DNA of 64,000 nucleotides from Phenylobacterium deserti (GCA_945883235.1 CAMCXF010000001.1:1-64000); one strand, 5' to 3'; counted from the stretch's first letter, positions 24,240 through 35,151 are shown. The notes: generated from the sequence alone by a model not told the origin. Translations and numbers: made by a program.

Positions 24240-24312
24240 AGCCTACGGCCTGCCCCCTCCCCCACCCGCTCTTTGGCGGGCGGTCCCCCTCCCGCCGCTT
24301 TGCGGGGGAGGT
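24240..24312. repeat. GC-rich dispersed intergenic repeat, copy 2
   Basis: agcctacggcctgccccctcccccacccgctctttggcgggcggtccccctcccgccgctttgcgggggag matches copy 1 at 2931-3003. Confidence 0.8.
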
Positions 24313-24316
24313 AACC

Positions 24317-24662
24317 TCACCGCTCCCGCCGTTCGCCCGGATAGGGGTTTAACTGGCCCAGGCGCTTGGTGATGGCGTGGATCTCGGGTTCGGCGGCGAG
24401 GCCGATGGTCATGGCGAGGTCGCCGACCTGGTCGACGTAGAGGTCGTCGCGGAACTGGCAGGCGCTTGGTGATGGCAGCGGCGAAGGCGGGGCGGGTGCG
24501 GACCCATTTGTAGAGGGTGAAGGTGCCGGGCATGTCGGGCTCTCTCGAGAGGCTGCAGAGCGAGGCACCGTCCAGGATGCGGTGTTCGATGCGCCAGGTC
24601 AGCTCAGGCGTGCAGTAGCGGGCGACGCGGGCTGGTGTGCGGGCGCGGGCGGCGGATTTCAC
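24317..24662 (-). pseudogene. Frameshifted terminase small subunit-like protein
   Basis: Frame 1 KSAARARTPARVARYCTPELTWRIEHRILDGASLCSLSREPDMPGTFTLYKWVRTRPAFAAAI continues in frame 2 as ACQFRDDLYVDQVGDLAMTIGLAAEPEIHAITKRLGQLNPYPGERRER*. Confidence 0.6.
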
Positions 24663-24789
24663 AGGTTCCGGGCATCGGAACTTAATGGGAACATTTGTCC
24701 TGAATTGAAAGGCCTCGGGTGTCGCGCGGCTTGACGGCGGCGGTCCGGCGTGGCCCCTACGCGCACCGGGCCCTGGCCCTGTTCTGAGG

Positions 24790-25323
24790 GTGTTTCAGAT
24801 GGCAACGATGATCCTGAGCGTGGTCGGTAGTGACCGGCCGGGGCTGACGCAGGCGTTGGCGGATGCGGTGCTGGCGGCGGGCGGCAACTGGCTGGAGAGC
24901 CATCTGAGCCGGTTGGGCGGGCTCTATGTCGGCTCGGTGCGGGTCGAGGTGGCACCGGACCAGGTCGAGGCGCTGCGCGCCACCGTGCGGGCGGTGGACG
25001 CCCAGGGGCTGGAGGTGCGGATCGCCCCGGCCATCGAAGAGCCGGGCCTGACGGGCGAGGCGGTGGCGTTCAGCCTGGTCGGTCAGGACCGGCCGGGGAT
25101 CGTGCGCCAGGTGACGGCGGCCCTGAGCGTGCTGGGCGTCAACATCGAAACGTTTGAGACCCGCATCAGCGCCGAGCCCTATTCCGGAGCCGCGCTATTC
25201 CAACTGCAGGCGCGGCTGCGGTTGCCCACCGGTGTGACGGCGCAGGGAGTTCAGGCGGCGCTGGAGGCGATCTCGGGCGAGATCATGGTCGACATTTCGC
25301 TCACGCCGAGCGAGGCGGGCTGA
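24790..25323 (+). CDS. gcvR: Glycine cleavage system regulator-like protein, two ACT domains
   Basis: MATMILSVVGSDRPGLTQALADAVLAAGGNWLESHLSRLGGLYVG and a second ACT repeat AFSLVGQDRPGIVRQVTAALSVLGVNIETFETR. Confidence 0.85.
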   Translation: MFQMATMILSVVGSDRPGLTQALADAVLAAGGNWLESHLSRLGGLYVGSVRVEVAPDQVEALRATVRAVDAQGLEVRIAPAIEEPGLTGEAVAFSLVGQDRPGIVRQVTAALSVLGVNIETFETRISAEPYSGAALFQLQARLRLPTGVTAQGVQAALEAISGEIMVDISLTPSEAG

Positions 25324-25357
25324 GCAGCACCGGCGTTCGTATGAGCTGAAAGAAGAA

Positions 25358-25392
25358 GCCCCGACCGAGGTGTGACGTCCTCTGGCCGGGGC
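25358..25392 (+). terminator. Hairpin downstream of gcvR
   Basis: gccccgACCgaggtgtgacgtcctcTggccggggc: long GC stem with inner GAGG/CCTC; no U-tract. Confidence 0.5.
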
Positions 25393-25530
25393 GATAGATC
25401 TTGGCGCGCGCACCGTGACTGGAGATCCAGCGCGTGGCCTGGCGCGGCCCGAGCAGCCGCGTCAACCGGTGCACCATAGCACCCTGAGCGTTGCTGGCCA
25501 ATTAACTTTTGCACGAGACATGACGGAAGC

Positions 25531-25562
25531 GCGGTCCTGACGCTCTCCTTCGTCAGGACCGC
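25531..25562. terminator. Perfect 12-bp hairpin between gcvR and the TonB receptor gene
   Basis: GCGGTCCTGACG-ctctcctt-CGTCAGGACCGC. Confidence 0.45.
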
Positions 25563-25718
25563 TCAGTCCTCCACAGCGCAACCGGGGCTCGGAACGTGCG
25601 CTGCATCCGACTTTTGCGCCCGGATCACAGGCGCGATATCCGACCTGAACATCTCCAGAAGTCCAGGATCGAGGGGGAGACGTCACGCGGCCAGGCTTTC
25701 CCTAGGTCGCAGGGCAAA

Positions 25719-28058
25719 TTAAATTGCAGCCGAAAGGGTGATGCCGACCGTCACCGGCCGCTGGGGCGTGATCTGGCGGGCCTGACCGGGGTTGAAGGGG
25801 TTACCGAACGCGAAGGTGTCGCTGAAGGAATCCAGTGGGTTGAGGGCGTAGACCTGCAGACCCACAGGCCGGTTATAAAGGGTCCCGAAGACTTCGGCAG
25901 ACAGCCGTGTGCGGACAAAGCCACCGGTTTTGGCCTGGCTGGCGTCAAAGGTGACGCGGGAACGGCCGACATAGGTGGCTTGCCCCGTGAGGCGTACGGT
26001 CCAATCCCCGGCGATCGTGCGCTCGTAACTCAGCAGTCCGCCCCCGGAGACGGCCGGCGCACCCGGCAGGCCGTTGACCAGTCTGGCGGTGAAATCGGAG
26101 TTGGCGTCCGAGGTTTTGACATCTGCAAAACGGCCGTTGATCTGGGCCGTGAAGCCGCCGGTGCGCATCGCGACCTCGGTCTCCAGGCCCAGCACCCGGG
26201 CGTCGCCGGCATTGATGGTGTAGGGGATGCCGGAGGGGCGGTACTGGTCGGTCTGGATGTCCTTCCAGAGGTCATAGAAGATGGCCGAATTCAGCGACAG
26301 GCGCCGCGAGAGGCCCTCAAGCTTCAGGCCTGTCTCGAAATTGACCAGCCGGTCGGGCCTGAATGTCGATCGCTGGACCGCGAGCGGCACCGCGCCACCC
26401 GAGTTGATGCCCCCCGAGCGATAGCCTTCCGAGGCCACGGCATAGAGCAGATTGCCAGGACTGAACTTCCATTGCAGCGAGAGCTTGGGAGAAATGCCCT
26501 GGAAATCGACCGTGCGATCCAGCGTGCGCGGCGCGAAGTTTTCGGAGTTGACGTTGGACATGGTCCGGGTGTGGAGGCTGAACACCCGCGCGCCGACGGC
26601 CACGCTAACATCGGGCGCAAGTTCGTAAGACGCCTCACCATAGGCGGCCAGCTCGCGGACCCGATCACGGCGGTCGTCGCTGTAGACCGGGATCAGCGGG
26701 GCGCGGGGCACCTGGACCGAGAACTCGGTGGGGGCCTCGACAGCGGTGTAGGATCCGTACACCCCGACCAGCCACTCCAGCCGCTCGGCCCCCCGGGAGG
26801 TCAGGTAGAGATCCTGGACCAGCATCCGCGTCCGGGTGCGCTCGAAATAGGCCGAGGTGAGGCCGGTGCGCGTGTAGAGGTCTTTGGTCGCCGTGGAGTC
26901 GAAGACACTGCTGTAGCGATGGCGGACCACGCCGGTGGACGAGACCACGTCGCCCCATCCCAGCGCCCCCCGCACGGTCGCCGTCACCAGCTCGATGTCG
27001 TTGACGTGCGGCTCGCGGATCCGCACGGCGCGCGTCAGGCCCATGCCGGGAGCGGTGTAGTGGGTGTCCTTTGAGCGCAGATGCTGGCCCGCCGCGGTCA
27101 GGCTCAACGACCAGGCGTCGCTGGGTCGGAAGGCGAGCATTACCCGCGCGCCGCGCCGGACGGTCTGGTCGACATTGCTGCGCTGCTGGATGACGTCGTC
27201 CAGATAGCCGCCCTGGACCTCGTCGTAGGCCGAGACCCGAATACCCAGATCCAATTGCGGCAGCGGAATGTTGATATGGCCCTCCACCGCGCCGCTGGGT
27301 TCGCCGCCCCGGGTGATGGCACCCGTAGCGCGAAGCTCGGCGGAATAGTCGACAAGGTCCGGCTTGCGGGTGACGATCCGGTAGACCCCGCTCAGCGAAC
27401 CCGCGCCGAACAGCGCGCCCTGGGGCCCACGGGCGACCTCCAGCCGCTCCACATCGACCAGCCGCAGGTCCGGGTCAGGGGCGTTGTAGTTGACGGGGAT
27501 CTCGTCGAGATAGGTGGCGACCGTCGAGCGGGTGCGGCCGGTGTGCGCGCCGTCCGACAGGCCGCGCAGCAGTAGTTTGTTACGGCCGGGACCGAGGTTT
27601 GTCACAAGTACGCCTGCAAACTGGCTGGCCGCCTCGCCCGCGTCCGAGGCACCCGTCGCCTCCAGTCCCTCACGCGGAATAGTTGTGATCGCCACGGCCA
27701 GCTCTCGGGCATTGCGCACGCGCTTGGTGGCCGTGACCAGTACGCCGGACACCGTCACCGGTGCCTCGGCCTTTGGAGGCTCGACGCGGGGGATCGGCGA
27801 GATGGCCACCGCACCCGGCGCGATCAGCCGCCAGGCGCACTGGGCCTCCGCCAGGGTCTGGTCGAGGGCCTGCTCAAGGGTCAGCGTCGCCGCGAGACGT
27901 TTGGCCGAGTAGCCGCTGCAGGACCCGGCACCAATCAGGGTGACATTGGCCTGCTGGGCGATATCCAGCAGCGCCTCAGCATAGGTCTGGGGTTCGACGT
28001 GAAAGCGGATACGTGCAGACGCAGCTCTGGCGGGTTCGCCGATCCCGCACACCGCCAC
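25719..28058 (-). CDS. TonB-dependent receptor with N-terminal STN signalling domain (FecA-type)
   Basis: STN region IRFHVEPQTYAEALLDIAQQANVTLIG...; plug LLLRGLSDGAHTGRTRSTVATYLDEIPV; terminal beta-strand PVTVGITLSAAI. Confidence 0.9.
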   Translation of the reverse strand: MAVCGIGEPARAASARIRFHVEPQTYAEALLDIAQQANVTLIGAGSCSGYSAKRLAATLTLEQALDQTLAEAQCAWRLIAPGAVAISPIPRVEPPKAEAPVTVSGVLVTATKRVRNARELAVAITTIPREGLEATGASDAGEAASQFAGVLVTNLGPGRNKLLLRGLSDGAHTGRTRSTVATYLDEIPVNYNAPDPDLRLVDVERLEVARGPQGALFGAGSLSGVYRIVTRKPDLVDYSAELRATGAITRGGEPSGAVEGHINIPLPQLDLGIRVSAYDEVQGGYLDDVIQQRSNVDQTVRRGARVMLAFRPSDAWSLSLTAAGQHLRSKDTHYTAPGMGLTRAVRIREPHVNDIELVTATVRGALGWGDVVSSTGVVRHRYSSVFDSTATKDLYTRTGLTSAYFERTRTRMLVQDLYLTSRGAERLEWLVGVYGSYTAVEAPTEFSVQVPRAPLIPVYSDDRRDRVRELAAYGEASYELAPDVSVAVGARVFSLHTRTMSNVNSENFAPRTLDRTVDFQGISPKLSLQWKFSPGNLLYAVASEGYRSGGINSGGAVPLAVQRSTFRPDRLVNFETGLKLEGLSRRLSLNSAIFYDLWKDIQTDQYRPSGIPYTINAGDARVLGLETEVAMRTGGFTAQINGRFADVKTSDANSDFTARLVNGLPGAPAVSGGGLLSYERTIAGDWTVRLTGQATYVGRSRVTFDASQAKTGGFVRTRLSAEVFGTLYNRPVGLQVYALNPLDSFSDTFAFGNPFNPGQARQITPQRPVTVGITLSAAI

Positions 28059-28126
28059 CCCAACGGTGACAGCGGCGACCAGTACCCGATGTCCAGAAAT
28101 AGTCAGCTCCGACGCAACCTTCGGCC

Positions 28127-29104
28127 CTACTTCCGAAGCAGCAGCAGCCCTTCCGCGGAAGGTACCGATCTTATGGGCAGCATCAAGCTCAAGCGCGTAA
28201 TAACCGCAGCCTGACCGTCCAGCACGATGACACCGGTGATCGGCATCTTGCCAAGCTGCGGGTCCGAGACCTCGATCTGCTGCACATACTGACGGTTCAG
28301 ATCGGCCACGACATTGGCCAGCGGCTCGGCGCGATAGACGAGGCGGCCGGAGCGCCAGCCGAAGGCTTCCTGTGGGTCGACAGCGCTCAGGGACCCGGTG
28401 CCGGATCGGTTGACGTCCAGTCGCTGGCCCGGGGTCAGCAGGAATGTGCGGCCCGATGACGCGGTCGGTCGCACCTCAACCTTGCCGCGCGCGACGGTGA
28501 CACTCAGGTCGTCGCCACGGTTGCGGACGTCGAACTGGGTGCCGACCACGCGAACCGTGTGGCTGGAAGCGGCGACGGTGAACGGACGGGCCGCGTCGTG
28601 CACCACGTCAAAGATCGCCTCGCCATCGCCCAGCGTGACCTGGCGCGCCTTGCCACTGAAACTGACGCTGAGCCGGGTCTCAGCATTGAGGTCGACCACC
28701 GAACCGTCGGCCAGGGTGACCCGCTGGTGCTGCCCCTTGCCGGTGGCGTAGGTCTGGACCGAGGGTTCGGACACCATGGGGCCAACCACCGCAACCGCCA
28801 GCCCCGCCGCAATGGCAAAGCCCCCGGCTCCCGCCAGCCAGCGCCGCGTCGGGCCGCGCCGGACCTCGGCGCGCAGTTTCCGGCCGTCATCAGCCAGGGT
28901 GGCCAGCACCGCGTCGGCCGAGGCTTCGAACTCATGCCAGAGCGCCAGCGCGCGGCGGTAGGCCACGGCATTGCCCGCATCCGCTGCCAGCCAGATTTCG
29001 AAGTCGAGGGCGTCGTCACCGGACACATCGTCACGCTGCAGGCGCACAAGCCAGGCGTTGGCGTCCGCCATCGTCCGATCCTGGTCACTTACGAGATTTG
29101 TCAT
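28127..29104 (-). CDS. FecR-domain transmembrane anti-sigma regulator
   Basis: FEIWLAADAGNAVAYRRALALWHEFE; TATGKGQHQRVTLADGSVVDLNAETRLSVSF; FTVAASSHTVRVVGTQFDVRNRGDDLSVTVARGKVEV. Confidence 0.9.
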   Translation of the reverse strand: MTNLVSDQDRTMADANAWLVRLQRDDVSGDDALDFEIWLAADAGNAVAYRRALALWHEFEASADAVLATLADDGRKLRAEVRRGPTRRWLAGAGGFAIAAGLAVAVVGPMVSEPSVQTYATGKGQHQRVTLADGSVVDLNAETRLSVSFSGKARQVTLGDGEAIFDVVHDAARPFTVAASSHTVRVVGTQFDVRNRGDDLSVTVARGKVEVRPTASSGRTFLLTPGQRLDVNRSGTGSLSAVDPQEAFGWRSGRLVYRAEPLANVVADLNRQYVQQIEVSDPQLGKMPITGVIVLDGQAAVITRLSLMLPIRSVPSAEGLLLLRK

Positions 29105-29201
29105 CGACGGGCCTGCCTGATCTGCGCAGACCGCGCCGAACAGCAAAGGAGACGGCGCCGCATCGCCATACCCCTAGGTCGTGCGCCAGATTCATTGCGC
29201 C

Positions 29202-29747
29202 TCATGACCGCAACCTCTGGGACAGGTTCGCCATGGCGGCCTGGATATGCTGTTCGATCATCTTGACGGACACCCCCATGGCCCGCGCCGTCTCGGCCTG
29301 GCTTTGCCCTTCCAGCTTATGCAGACGGAACGCCTGGCCCATCTTGGGCGGCAGGGCGGCGACCGCGTCGGCCAGCTGGCGGATGCGTTCCCTGGCCACG
29401 ACCACCTCGTCGGCCGGCAGGTCGCCCGCCACGTCCTCGCCGCCCAGCGACGTGGCCGTCTCCATCCGCCACTGCCCGTTGCGCCGCGAGGCCCGCTGGG
29501 CGCTGCGGACATGGTCGACCATCAGGTTCGCCGCCATGCGATAGAGCAACGCCACAGGGGCCCGCACCTCAGCCTCCGCATCGATGGCGGCGACCTTGAG
29601 ATAGAGGTCCTGGATCAGGTCCTCGGCCGTCGCCATGCAGCGGGTCCGCGCGGCCAGGAACAACAGCAGGCTCTCCCGCTTCTCGATGAGGGCATCGAGC
29701 AGCGGGCCGTGCGGCTCTACCTGTCCGGACGACCCCGCCGGTACCAA
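29202..29747 (-). CDS. ECF RNA polymerase sigma factor (FecI-like)
   Basis: AEDLIQDLYLKVAAID; LYRMAANLMVDHVRSA; LPPKMGQAFRLHKLEGQSQAETARAMGVSVKMIEQHI. Confidence 0.92.
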   Translation of the reverse strand: MVPAGSSGQVEPHGPLLDALIEKRESLLLFLAARTRCMATAEDLIQDLYLKVAAIDAEAEVRAPVALLYRMAANLMVDHVRSAQRASRRNGQWRMETATSLGGEDVAGDLPADEVVVARERIRQLADAVAALPPKMGQAFRLHKLEGQSQAETARAMGVSVKMIEQHIQAAMANLSQRLRS

Positions 29748-29943
29748 GGCTTCCTCCCGACTATCGCGCGGTCACGCGAGCTGTTGCTTGGTGCTGCATG
29801 GCGAGAGACGGGGGCGTTGCCAAGCGGTTTCGTGCGTGAGCGGCGAACGGGGCGGCGGGCAAGGCGCGGGCTTCAGAACCCCGCCAGCATGCGCTCCACG
29901 CTGCATCGCGGTTTCTTGAGGTCCTTGTCGGGCACCACCGGCT

Positions 29944-31435
29944 CTAACGCCCGATCTGCAGCCAGGGCGGCGTGTAGGGATCCGGGGCGCCGGGGGCGAC
30001 GGGGGGGTAGGCCGCCAGGCTGGCCATGACCTCGTCGCGCAGGCTCCTGAGCTTTGGCAGCACCCAGGCGTCTTCCATTTCCACGTTGCGGGGGGTTTCC
30101 TCCTTCGGGTCCCACTGGACGTTATAGAGGATCGGCTTGTCGAGCCGGACCGGCGGTGTGTCCGAGTTTTCCCTCAGAACGAAGTAGTACTTCCAGTTTC
30201 GCCATTTGACCGCCGTGGGCTCACCCACCTGGAATATGGGGAAGCCTTCACGGTTGGACCCGGGCTGCTTGCCGAGGAAGAAGTCGAGCTGATCGACCCC
30301 GTCGATGGGCCGGTCGGTGGGCATGGCGGCACCTGCGATCCTGGCCAGGGTCGGGGCGACGTCGATGATATGGACGATCTCGTTGTTGACCCCCGGCGCG
30401 ATCCGGCCGGGCCAGCGGATGAGGAACGGGGTCCGCAGCGACCCCTCGCGGGCGCTGCGGTAGTAGCCGCTCCACACACCCGATGACCCCTGCCAGGGAC
30501 GCCGGCTTTCCGCCCCGTTGTCGCTACAGAAAACGACGATGGTATTGCGGACCACGCCGGCCTGATCGATCGCGTCCAGGATCTCGCCCACATGGTGGTC
30601 GGTCTCGGCCACGGCGTCGGCAAAACTGCCGTTGCCCGTGCGACCGTCGAAGGCGCGGCCGGGCAGGGTGGGATAGTGCACCTGGGTCAGAGGCACATAG
30701 GCGTAGAAAGGACGTTTGGCGGCGGCCTGCCGCTTGATGAAGCCCACGGTGCGGCGGGTGAGCTCGGTGTCGATTTCGCGGCGCGCTTCGAGATCGAATT
30801 CCTTGACGATCCGGGTTGGCTCACCCTTGCGACCTTCCAGGATTTGCTCCAGCTGCGTCACGGCAGGATCGTATCCTGGCGACTGGCGGTTCATCGCCTC
30901 GTTGCTGGAGCGGGGGATGCCGTACCATTCGTCGAAGCCACGGTCGTTGGGGTAGCGGCCCGGCTCGTCGCCCAGGTCCCACTTGCCATAGAGGGCGGTG
31001 GCGTAACCCTGCTGTGACATCAATTGTGCGGTCGTGACCTCCCAGCGGACCAGACCATGGCGTTTGCCGGTCTCACCGGAACGGTTGTTGCCGGTGCGGA
31101 CCCCGAAGCGGCCCGTCATCAGGGCGGCGCGGGAGGGAGCGCACGAGACTTCAACGTTGAAGTTCTGCAGCCGCATACCCTGGGCGGCAAAGGCATCGAG
31201 ACGGGGCGTTGGCGCGCCCCCGGAGCGCACCGCCCCCATAGACGCCAAGCTCTCCCCACCCGAGATTGTCGGCCATGATGAAGACGATGTTGGGTCGTTC
31301 AGACGGCACGGCCGGGGTCGCGGCGGCGGCGGCCTGCGCGCCGAGGATGAGGCTCGCGCCGGTCATGAGCAGACGCCGCCGCGTGGCAGCAAAGCCTCGG
31401 CCAGGAGAGGCCAAGCCGTTGAGCTTGCGGGTCAC
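29944..31435 (-). pseudogene. Tat-exported type I sulfatase, split by a +1 frameshift
   Basis: N-terminal frame [32 protein letters not shown]...NIVFIMADNLGWGELGVYGGGALRG. C-terminal frame APTPRLDAFAAQGMRLQNFNVEVSCAPSRAALMTGRFG (CxPxR intact). Frame change in the C5 run at 31217-31221. Confidence 0.85.
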
Positions 31436-32370
31436 GCCGCGCGGCGCCTCAGCCGCCATATCACCGGGCGCAGCAGTGCCGCGCCGACGATCACTGGCGA
31501 GAGCAGCCAGGCCGCCAGGTGCTGGCCGACGCTGGTGGCGCGGCGGCGGAAGAAACGGGCGAGGCCGATGCCCTTGTGGAATTCGACTTTCAGCGGGCTG
31601 GTCTGGCTGGTGCCGCCAATGTGGATGACTTCGGCACCCGGGTGAAACAGCACCACGCCGCCTTGCCGGCGAACCCGCCAGCAGAGGTCCACGTCCTCGA
31701 CGTGCAGGAAGTAGCCTTCGTCAAATCCCTGCACGGCCTCGAAATCCTCGCGGCGCATACAGAAGCAGGCACCCGAGATCGTGGGCACCTCCACCACCTG
31801 GTCGGGCGTGGTTTCGTCCTCCCAGTGCACCTCAAATCGGTGCCAGCCCGGCACGCGACGGGCGAGGCTGGTGAGTGACAGCATCGCGCTCAGGGGCGTG
31901 ATGTCGCCGCGCCGACCACCGCGTTGCTCGGTACGATCAGCATTCAGCACGCGTCCGCCGATGACGCAGGGGACCGGGCGATCGTCGATAGCCTGAACCA
32001 GTTCGGCGATGCAGCCGGTCTGCAGGAAGGCGTCGGGATTGAGGAACACCAGCCGCTCGCCCACGGCCTTGCGCGCGCCCAGATTGGCGGCCCGGGCAAA
32101 GCCGATATTGCCATGGCCGGACAGCAGGACGACACGGCGGTCGCTGGCCGCCAGGGCGCGCAGATACGCCGCCTCGTCCGCGCTGGACCCGTTGTCCACC
32201 ACCACCAGCTCACTCACCATCAGGTCGGCAAGGACGCAGGCGAGGCTCCGCTTGAGGGCCTCGCCTGTCATATATACCACCATGACAACGGAGACGGTGC
32301 GGGGGTCAGCACCGACGGCCGTCATCGCCAGGTCATCAAAGGACAGCCGCGAGACGGCAACGCTGTTCAT
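31432..32370 (-). CDS. Family 2 glycosyltransferase
   Basis: [22 protein letters not shown]...[70 protein letters not shown]. Confidence 0.92.
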   Translation of the reverse strand: MNSVAVSRLSFDDLAMTAVGADPRTVSVVMVVYMTGEALKRSLACVLADLMVSELVVVDNGSSADEAAYLRALAASDRRVVLLSGHGNIGFARAANLGARKAVGERLVFLNPDAFLQTGCIAELVQAIDDRPVPCVIGGRVLNADRTEQRGGRRGDITPLSAMLSLTSLARRVPGWHRFEVHWEDETTPDQVVEVPTISGACFCMRREDFEAVQGFDEGYFLHVEDVDLCWRVRRQGGVVLFHPGAEVIHIGGTSQTSPLKVEFHKGIGLARFFRRRATSVGQHLAAWLLSPVIVGAALLRPVIWRLRRRAA

Positions 32371-34349
32371 CCCGTCTGTCCCTCCCCGGCCAGCGAAACC
32401 GAAGCGATTCCTGCAACCGCTGCTTGCCGGGCAACATCCGGCGCTTGAGCCTGGATGGCAAGCAGGTTCGCGGCCTCGCCCAGCTCAAGAATTTCCTGCC
32501 CGTCGGACCCCAGACGTCGAAGGGCCAGCTTGCCTTCCTCCGCCTCGCGGCGGCCGATCACGGCGATCACCGGGACCTTGGCCAGGCTGTGTTCGCGTAT
32601 CTTGTAGTTGATCTTTTCATTCCTCAGATCGACTTCCACCCTAAGCCCCTGAGCTCGCAGCGTCGCCGCAGCCTTGAGTGCGAAATCATCGGCGTCGGAC
32701 GTGATGGTCGCCACAACCACCTGGACCGGCGACAGCCATAAGGGGAATGCGCCGGCGAAGTTTTCAATCATCACCCCGATGAAACGCTCCATCGATCCGC
32801 AGATTGCCCGGTGAAGCATCACCGGACGATGCTTCAGCCCATCTTCTCCAACGTATTCGGCATCCAGTCGTTCCGGCAGGACGTAGTCGAGCTGCAACGT
32901 GCCGCACTGCCACGTCCGGCCAATGGCGTCTTTCAGATGGAACTCCAGCTTCGGGCCGTAGAAGGCACCTTCGCCGGGTAGGGAGTCCACCGGCATGTTC
33001 ACCGCCTGGCGAGCGGCGCGGTCCAGTTTCTGCTCGGCCACATCCCAGACGGCATCCGTGCCAAACCGCTCTTCCGGCCGCAGCGCCAGCTTCACGCTGT
33101 CGAGCTGCATCTCGAAGTCGGAGTAGATTGAGTTCAGCAGCCGCACGAACTTCGTGGACTCCGCCTCGATCTGGTCTTCGCGGCAGAAAATGTGCGCGTC
33201 GTCCTGGGTGAAGGCCCGTACCCGGAAAATGCCGTGCAGGGCCCCTGAGGGTTCATAGCGGTGACAGGCCCCGAACTCAGACATCCGCAGCGGCAGGTCG
33301 CGGTAGCTCTTCTGGCCGTGGTTGAAGATCTGCACATGGCCGGGGCAATTCATCGGCTTTACGGCCAGGCTTTCGCCCTCCTCCGTCTCGCAGGTGAACA
33401 TGTTCTTGCCGAATTTCTGCCAGTGACCGGACTTCTCCCACATCGCCCGGTCCATGATCTGCGGTGCCTTGACCTCGACATAGCCGTCAGCGTCCAGTCG
33501 GCGGCGCATGTAAGCCTCCACTGTCCGATAGAGCGTCCAGCCCTTGGGGTGCCAGAAGATCATCCCCTTGGCTTCTTCCTGCATGTGGAAGAGGTCCATG
33601 GCCTTGCCGATCTTGCGGTGGTCGCGCTTCTCGGCCTCCTCAAGGCGGTGCAGGTAAGCGGCCAGATCGGCGTCGCTGGCCCAGGCCGTGCCGTAGATCC
33701 GCTGCAGCATCGGGTTGCGGTGATCGCCGCGCCAGTAGGCACCCGCCAACTTCGTCAGCTTGAACGCCTTGCCGATGAACTTCGTCGACGGCAGGTGCGG
33801 CCCCCGGCACAGGTCCTTCCACGCACCCTGACGATAGATGCTGACGTCCTCGCCGGCCGGAATACCTTCGATGATCTCGGCCTTGTAGGCCTCGCCGATG
33901 GAGATGAAGTGGGCGATGGCGTCGTCGCGTTTCCAGACCTCGCGCACGAAGGCGGCGTCACGGTCGACGATCTCCTTCATTCGGCCCTCGATTTTCGCCA
34001 GGTCGTCCAGGCTGAACGGCTCGTCGCGGGCGAAGTCGTAGTAGAAGCCGTCCTCGATCGCTGGTCCGATCGTCACCTGCGTGCCGGGGAACAGCTCCTG
34101 AACCGCCTCGGCCATGATGTGGGAGGCGTCGTGGCGGATGGTCTCCAGCACCTCGGGCGCATCGCGGGCCAGGATCTCGAACTTGCCGCCGTGGTCCAGC
34201 GCGCGGTCCACGTCCAGCAGCTCGCCGTCCAGCTTGATCAGGGCAGCGCGTTTGGCCAGGGAAATGGCGATGGAGGCGGCAACCTCCCTGCCCGTGACAC
34301 CGGCCTCGAATTCGCGCTTCGAGCCGTCGGGAAAAATCAGATCAATCAT
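32367..34349 (-). CDS. thrS: Threonyl-tRNA synthetase
   Basis: TGS domain at N-terminus; [57 protein letters not shown]; 660 aa. Confidence 0.97.
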   Translation of the reverse strand: MIDLIFPDGSKREFEAGVTGREVAASIAISLAKRAALIKLDGELLDVDRALDHGGKFEILARDAPEVLETIRHDASHIMAEAVQELFPGTQVTIGPAIEDGFYYDFARDEPFSLDDLAKIEGRMKEIVDRDAAFVREVWKRDDAIAHFISIGEAYKAEIIEGIPAGEDVSIYRQGAWKDLCRGPHLPSTKFIGKAFKLTKLAGAYWRGDHRNPMLQRIYGTAWASDADLAAYLHRLEEAEKRDHRKIGKAMDLFHMQEEAKGMIFWHPKGWTLYRTVEAYMRRRLDADGYVEVKAPQIMDRAMWEKSGHWQKFGKNMFTCETEEGESLAVKPMNCPGHVQIFNHGQKSYRDLPLRMSEFGACHRYEPSGALHGIFRVRAFTQDDAHIFCREDQIEAESTKFVRLLNSIYSDFEMQLDSVKLALRPEERFGTDAVWDVAEQKLDRAARQAVNMPVDSLPGEGAFYGPKLEFHLKDAIGRTWQCGTLQLDYVLPERLDAEYVGEDGLKHRPVMLHRAICGSMERFIGVMIENFAGAFPLWLSPVQVVVATITSDADDFALKAAATLRAQGLRVEVDLRNEKINYKIREHSLAKVPVIAVIGRREAEEGKLALRRLGSDGQEILELGEAANLLAIQAQAPDVARQAAVAGIASVSLAGEGQTG

Positions 34350-34366
34350 GGTTCAAACTTCCAGTC

Positions 34367-34615
34367 TCACGTCCGGCGCTCGGCCTTGCGACGCGGGGGC
34401 GGTGGTGGGTCATATCCCGCACCGCCCCAGGGATGGCAACGACACAGACGTTTCACGGTGAGCAGGCTCCCGCGCCACGGTCCGTGGCCGATCAGGGCTT
34501 CGCAGGCATACTCCGAACAGGTCGGCGCAAACCGGCATTGCCGCCCGATCAGCGGCGAAAGCGTCAGTTTGTAGGTGCGTAACGCGCCCCTGACGCAGCT
34601 CTCGTAGAGGTTCAT
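34367..34615 (-). CDS. yidD: Membrane protein insertion efficiency factor
   Basis: [64 protein letters not shown]. Confidence 0.95.
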   Translation of the reverse strand: MNLYESCVRGALRTYKLTLSPLIGRQCRFAPTCSEYACEALIGHGPWRGSLLTVKRLCRCHPWGGAGYDPPPPPRRKAERRT

Positions 34616-34907
34616 GCCGACTGCGGACTGTTGAATCAGACCCGGTGCCTACGCCCGGGGTCCCACGTGATCAAGCCGCGTCGGCGGGGATAGTTCGGGT
34701 GACACGCTCAGGCGTCATCGCCGCCCTGACCGCCGAGGTGGCGGGGGCACGAAAGGCGCAGGCGTTGCGAACGATCATCAACATGGTGGGCGGTGGGTAG
34801 CACAGCCGGTGCAAAAACGGAACCTGCCGGATGGCACATGACCTGCGCGCCGGCTTGATGTCCGCCGGGACAGTCTGCGACAACACCGTCAACGGGGGAT
34901 CAGGCGA

Positions 34908-35129
34908 ATGGAACCACTGAAGGGCTACGATGCCGCGTTCGCCCTGCGCGGCTGGCGTGACGCGAGCAAGCCGGCGGCGCCGCACGAGATCGCCGGCGAT
35001 GACCCTGCGGTGCTACGGGCCAGGGTGGACGTGTTCATGGCTGAGGGCGGCCATGGCTATGTCGAGCTGGCGGCGTGGAGTTTCGAGCTCAATGACTGGG
35101 TACGGATGGAGGGGTTTGAGGCGGGCTGA
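34908..35129 (+). CDS. Small hypothetical protein
   Basis: 73 aa MEPLKGYDAAFALRGWRDASKPAAPHEIAGDDPAVLRARVDVFMAEGGHGYVELAAWSFELNDWVRMEGFEAG; plausible composition, no family recognised. Confidence 0.5.
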   Translation: MEPLKGYDAAFALRGWRDASKPAAPHEIAGDDPAVLRARVDVFMAEGGHGYVELAAWSFELNDWVRMEGFEAG

Positions 35130-35151
35130 GACGCCGTCGGCTCGTTCGCTG

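Noticed and set aside
25596-27074. 492-aa plus-strand ORF inside the TonB receptor gene
   Set aside because: Opposite strand codes a clear STN/TonB receptor; the plus-strand product has the composition of a reverse-complement frame.
33261-34574. 437-aa plus-strand ORF over thrS/yidD
   Set aside because: Overlaps two highly conserved minus-strand genes and looks like nothing known.
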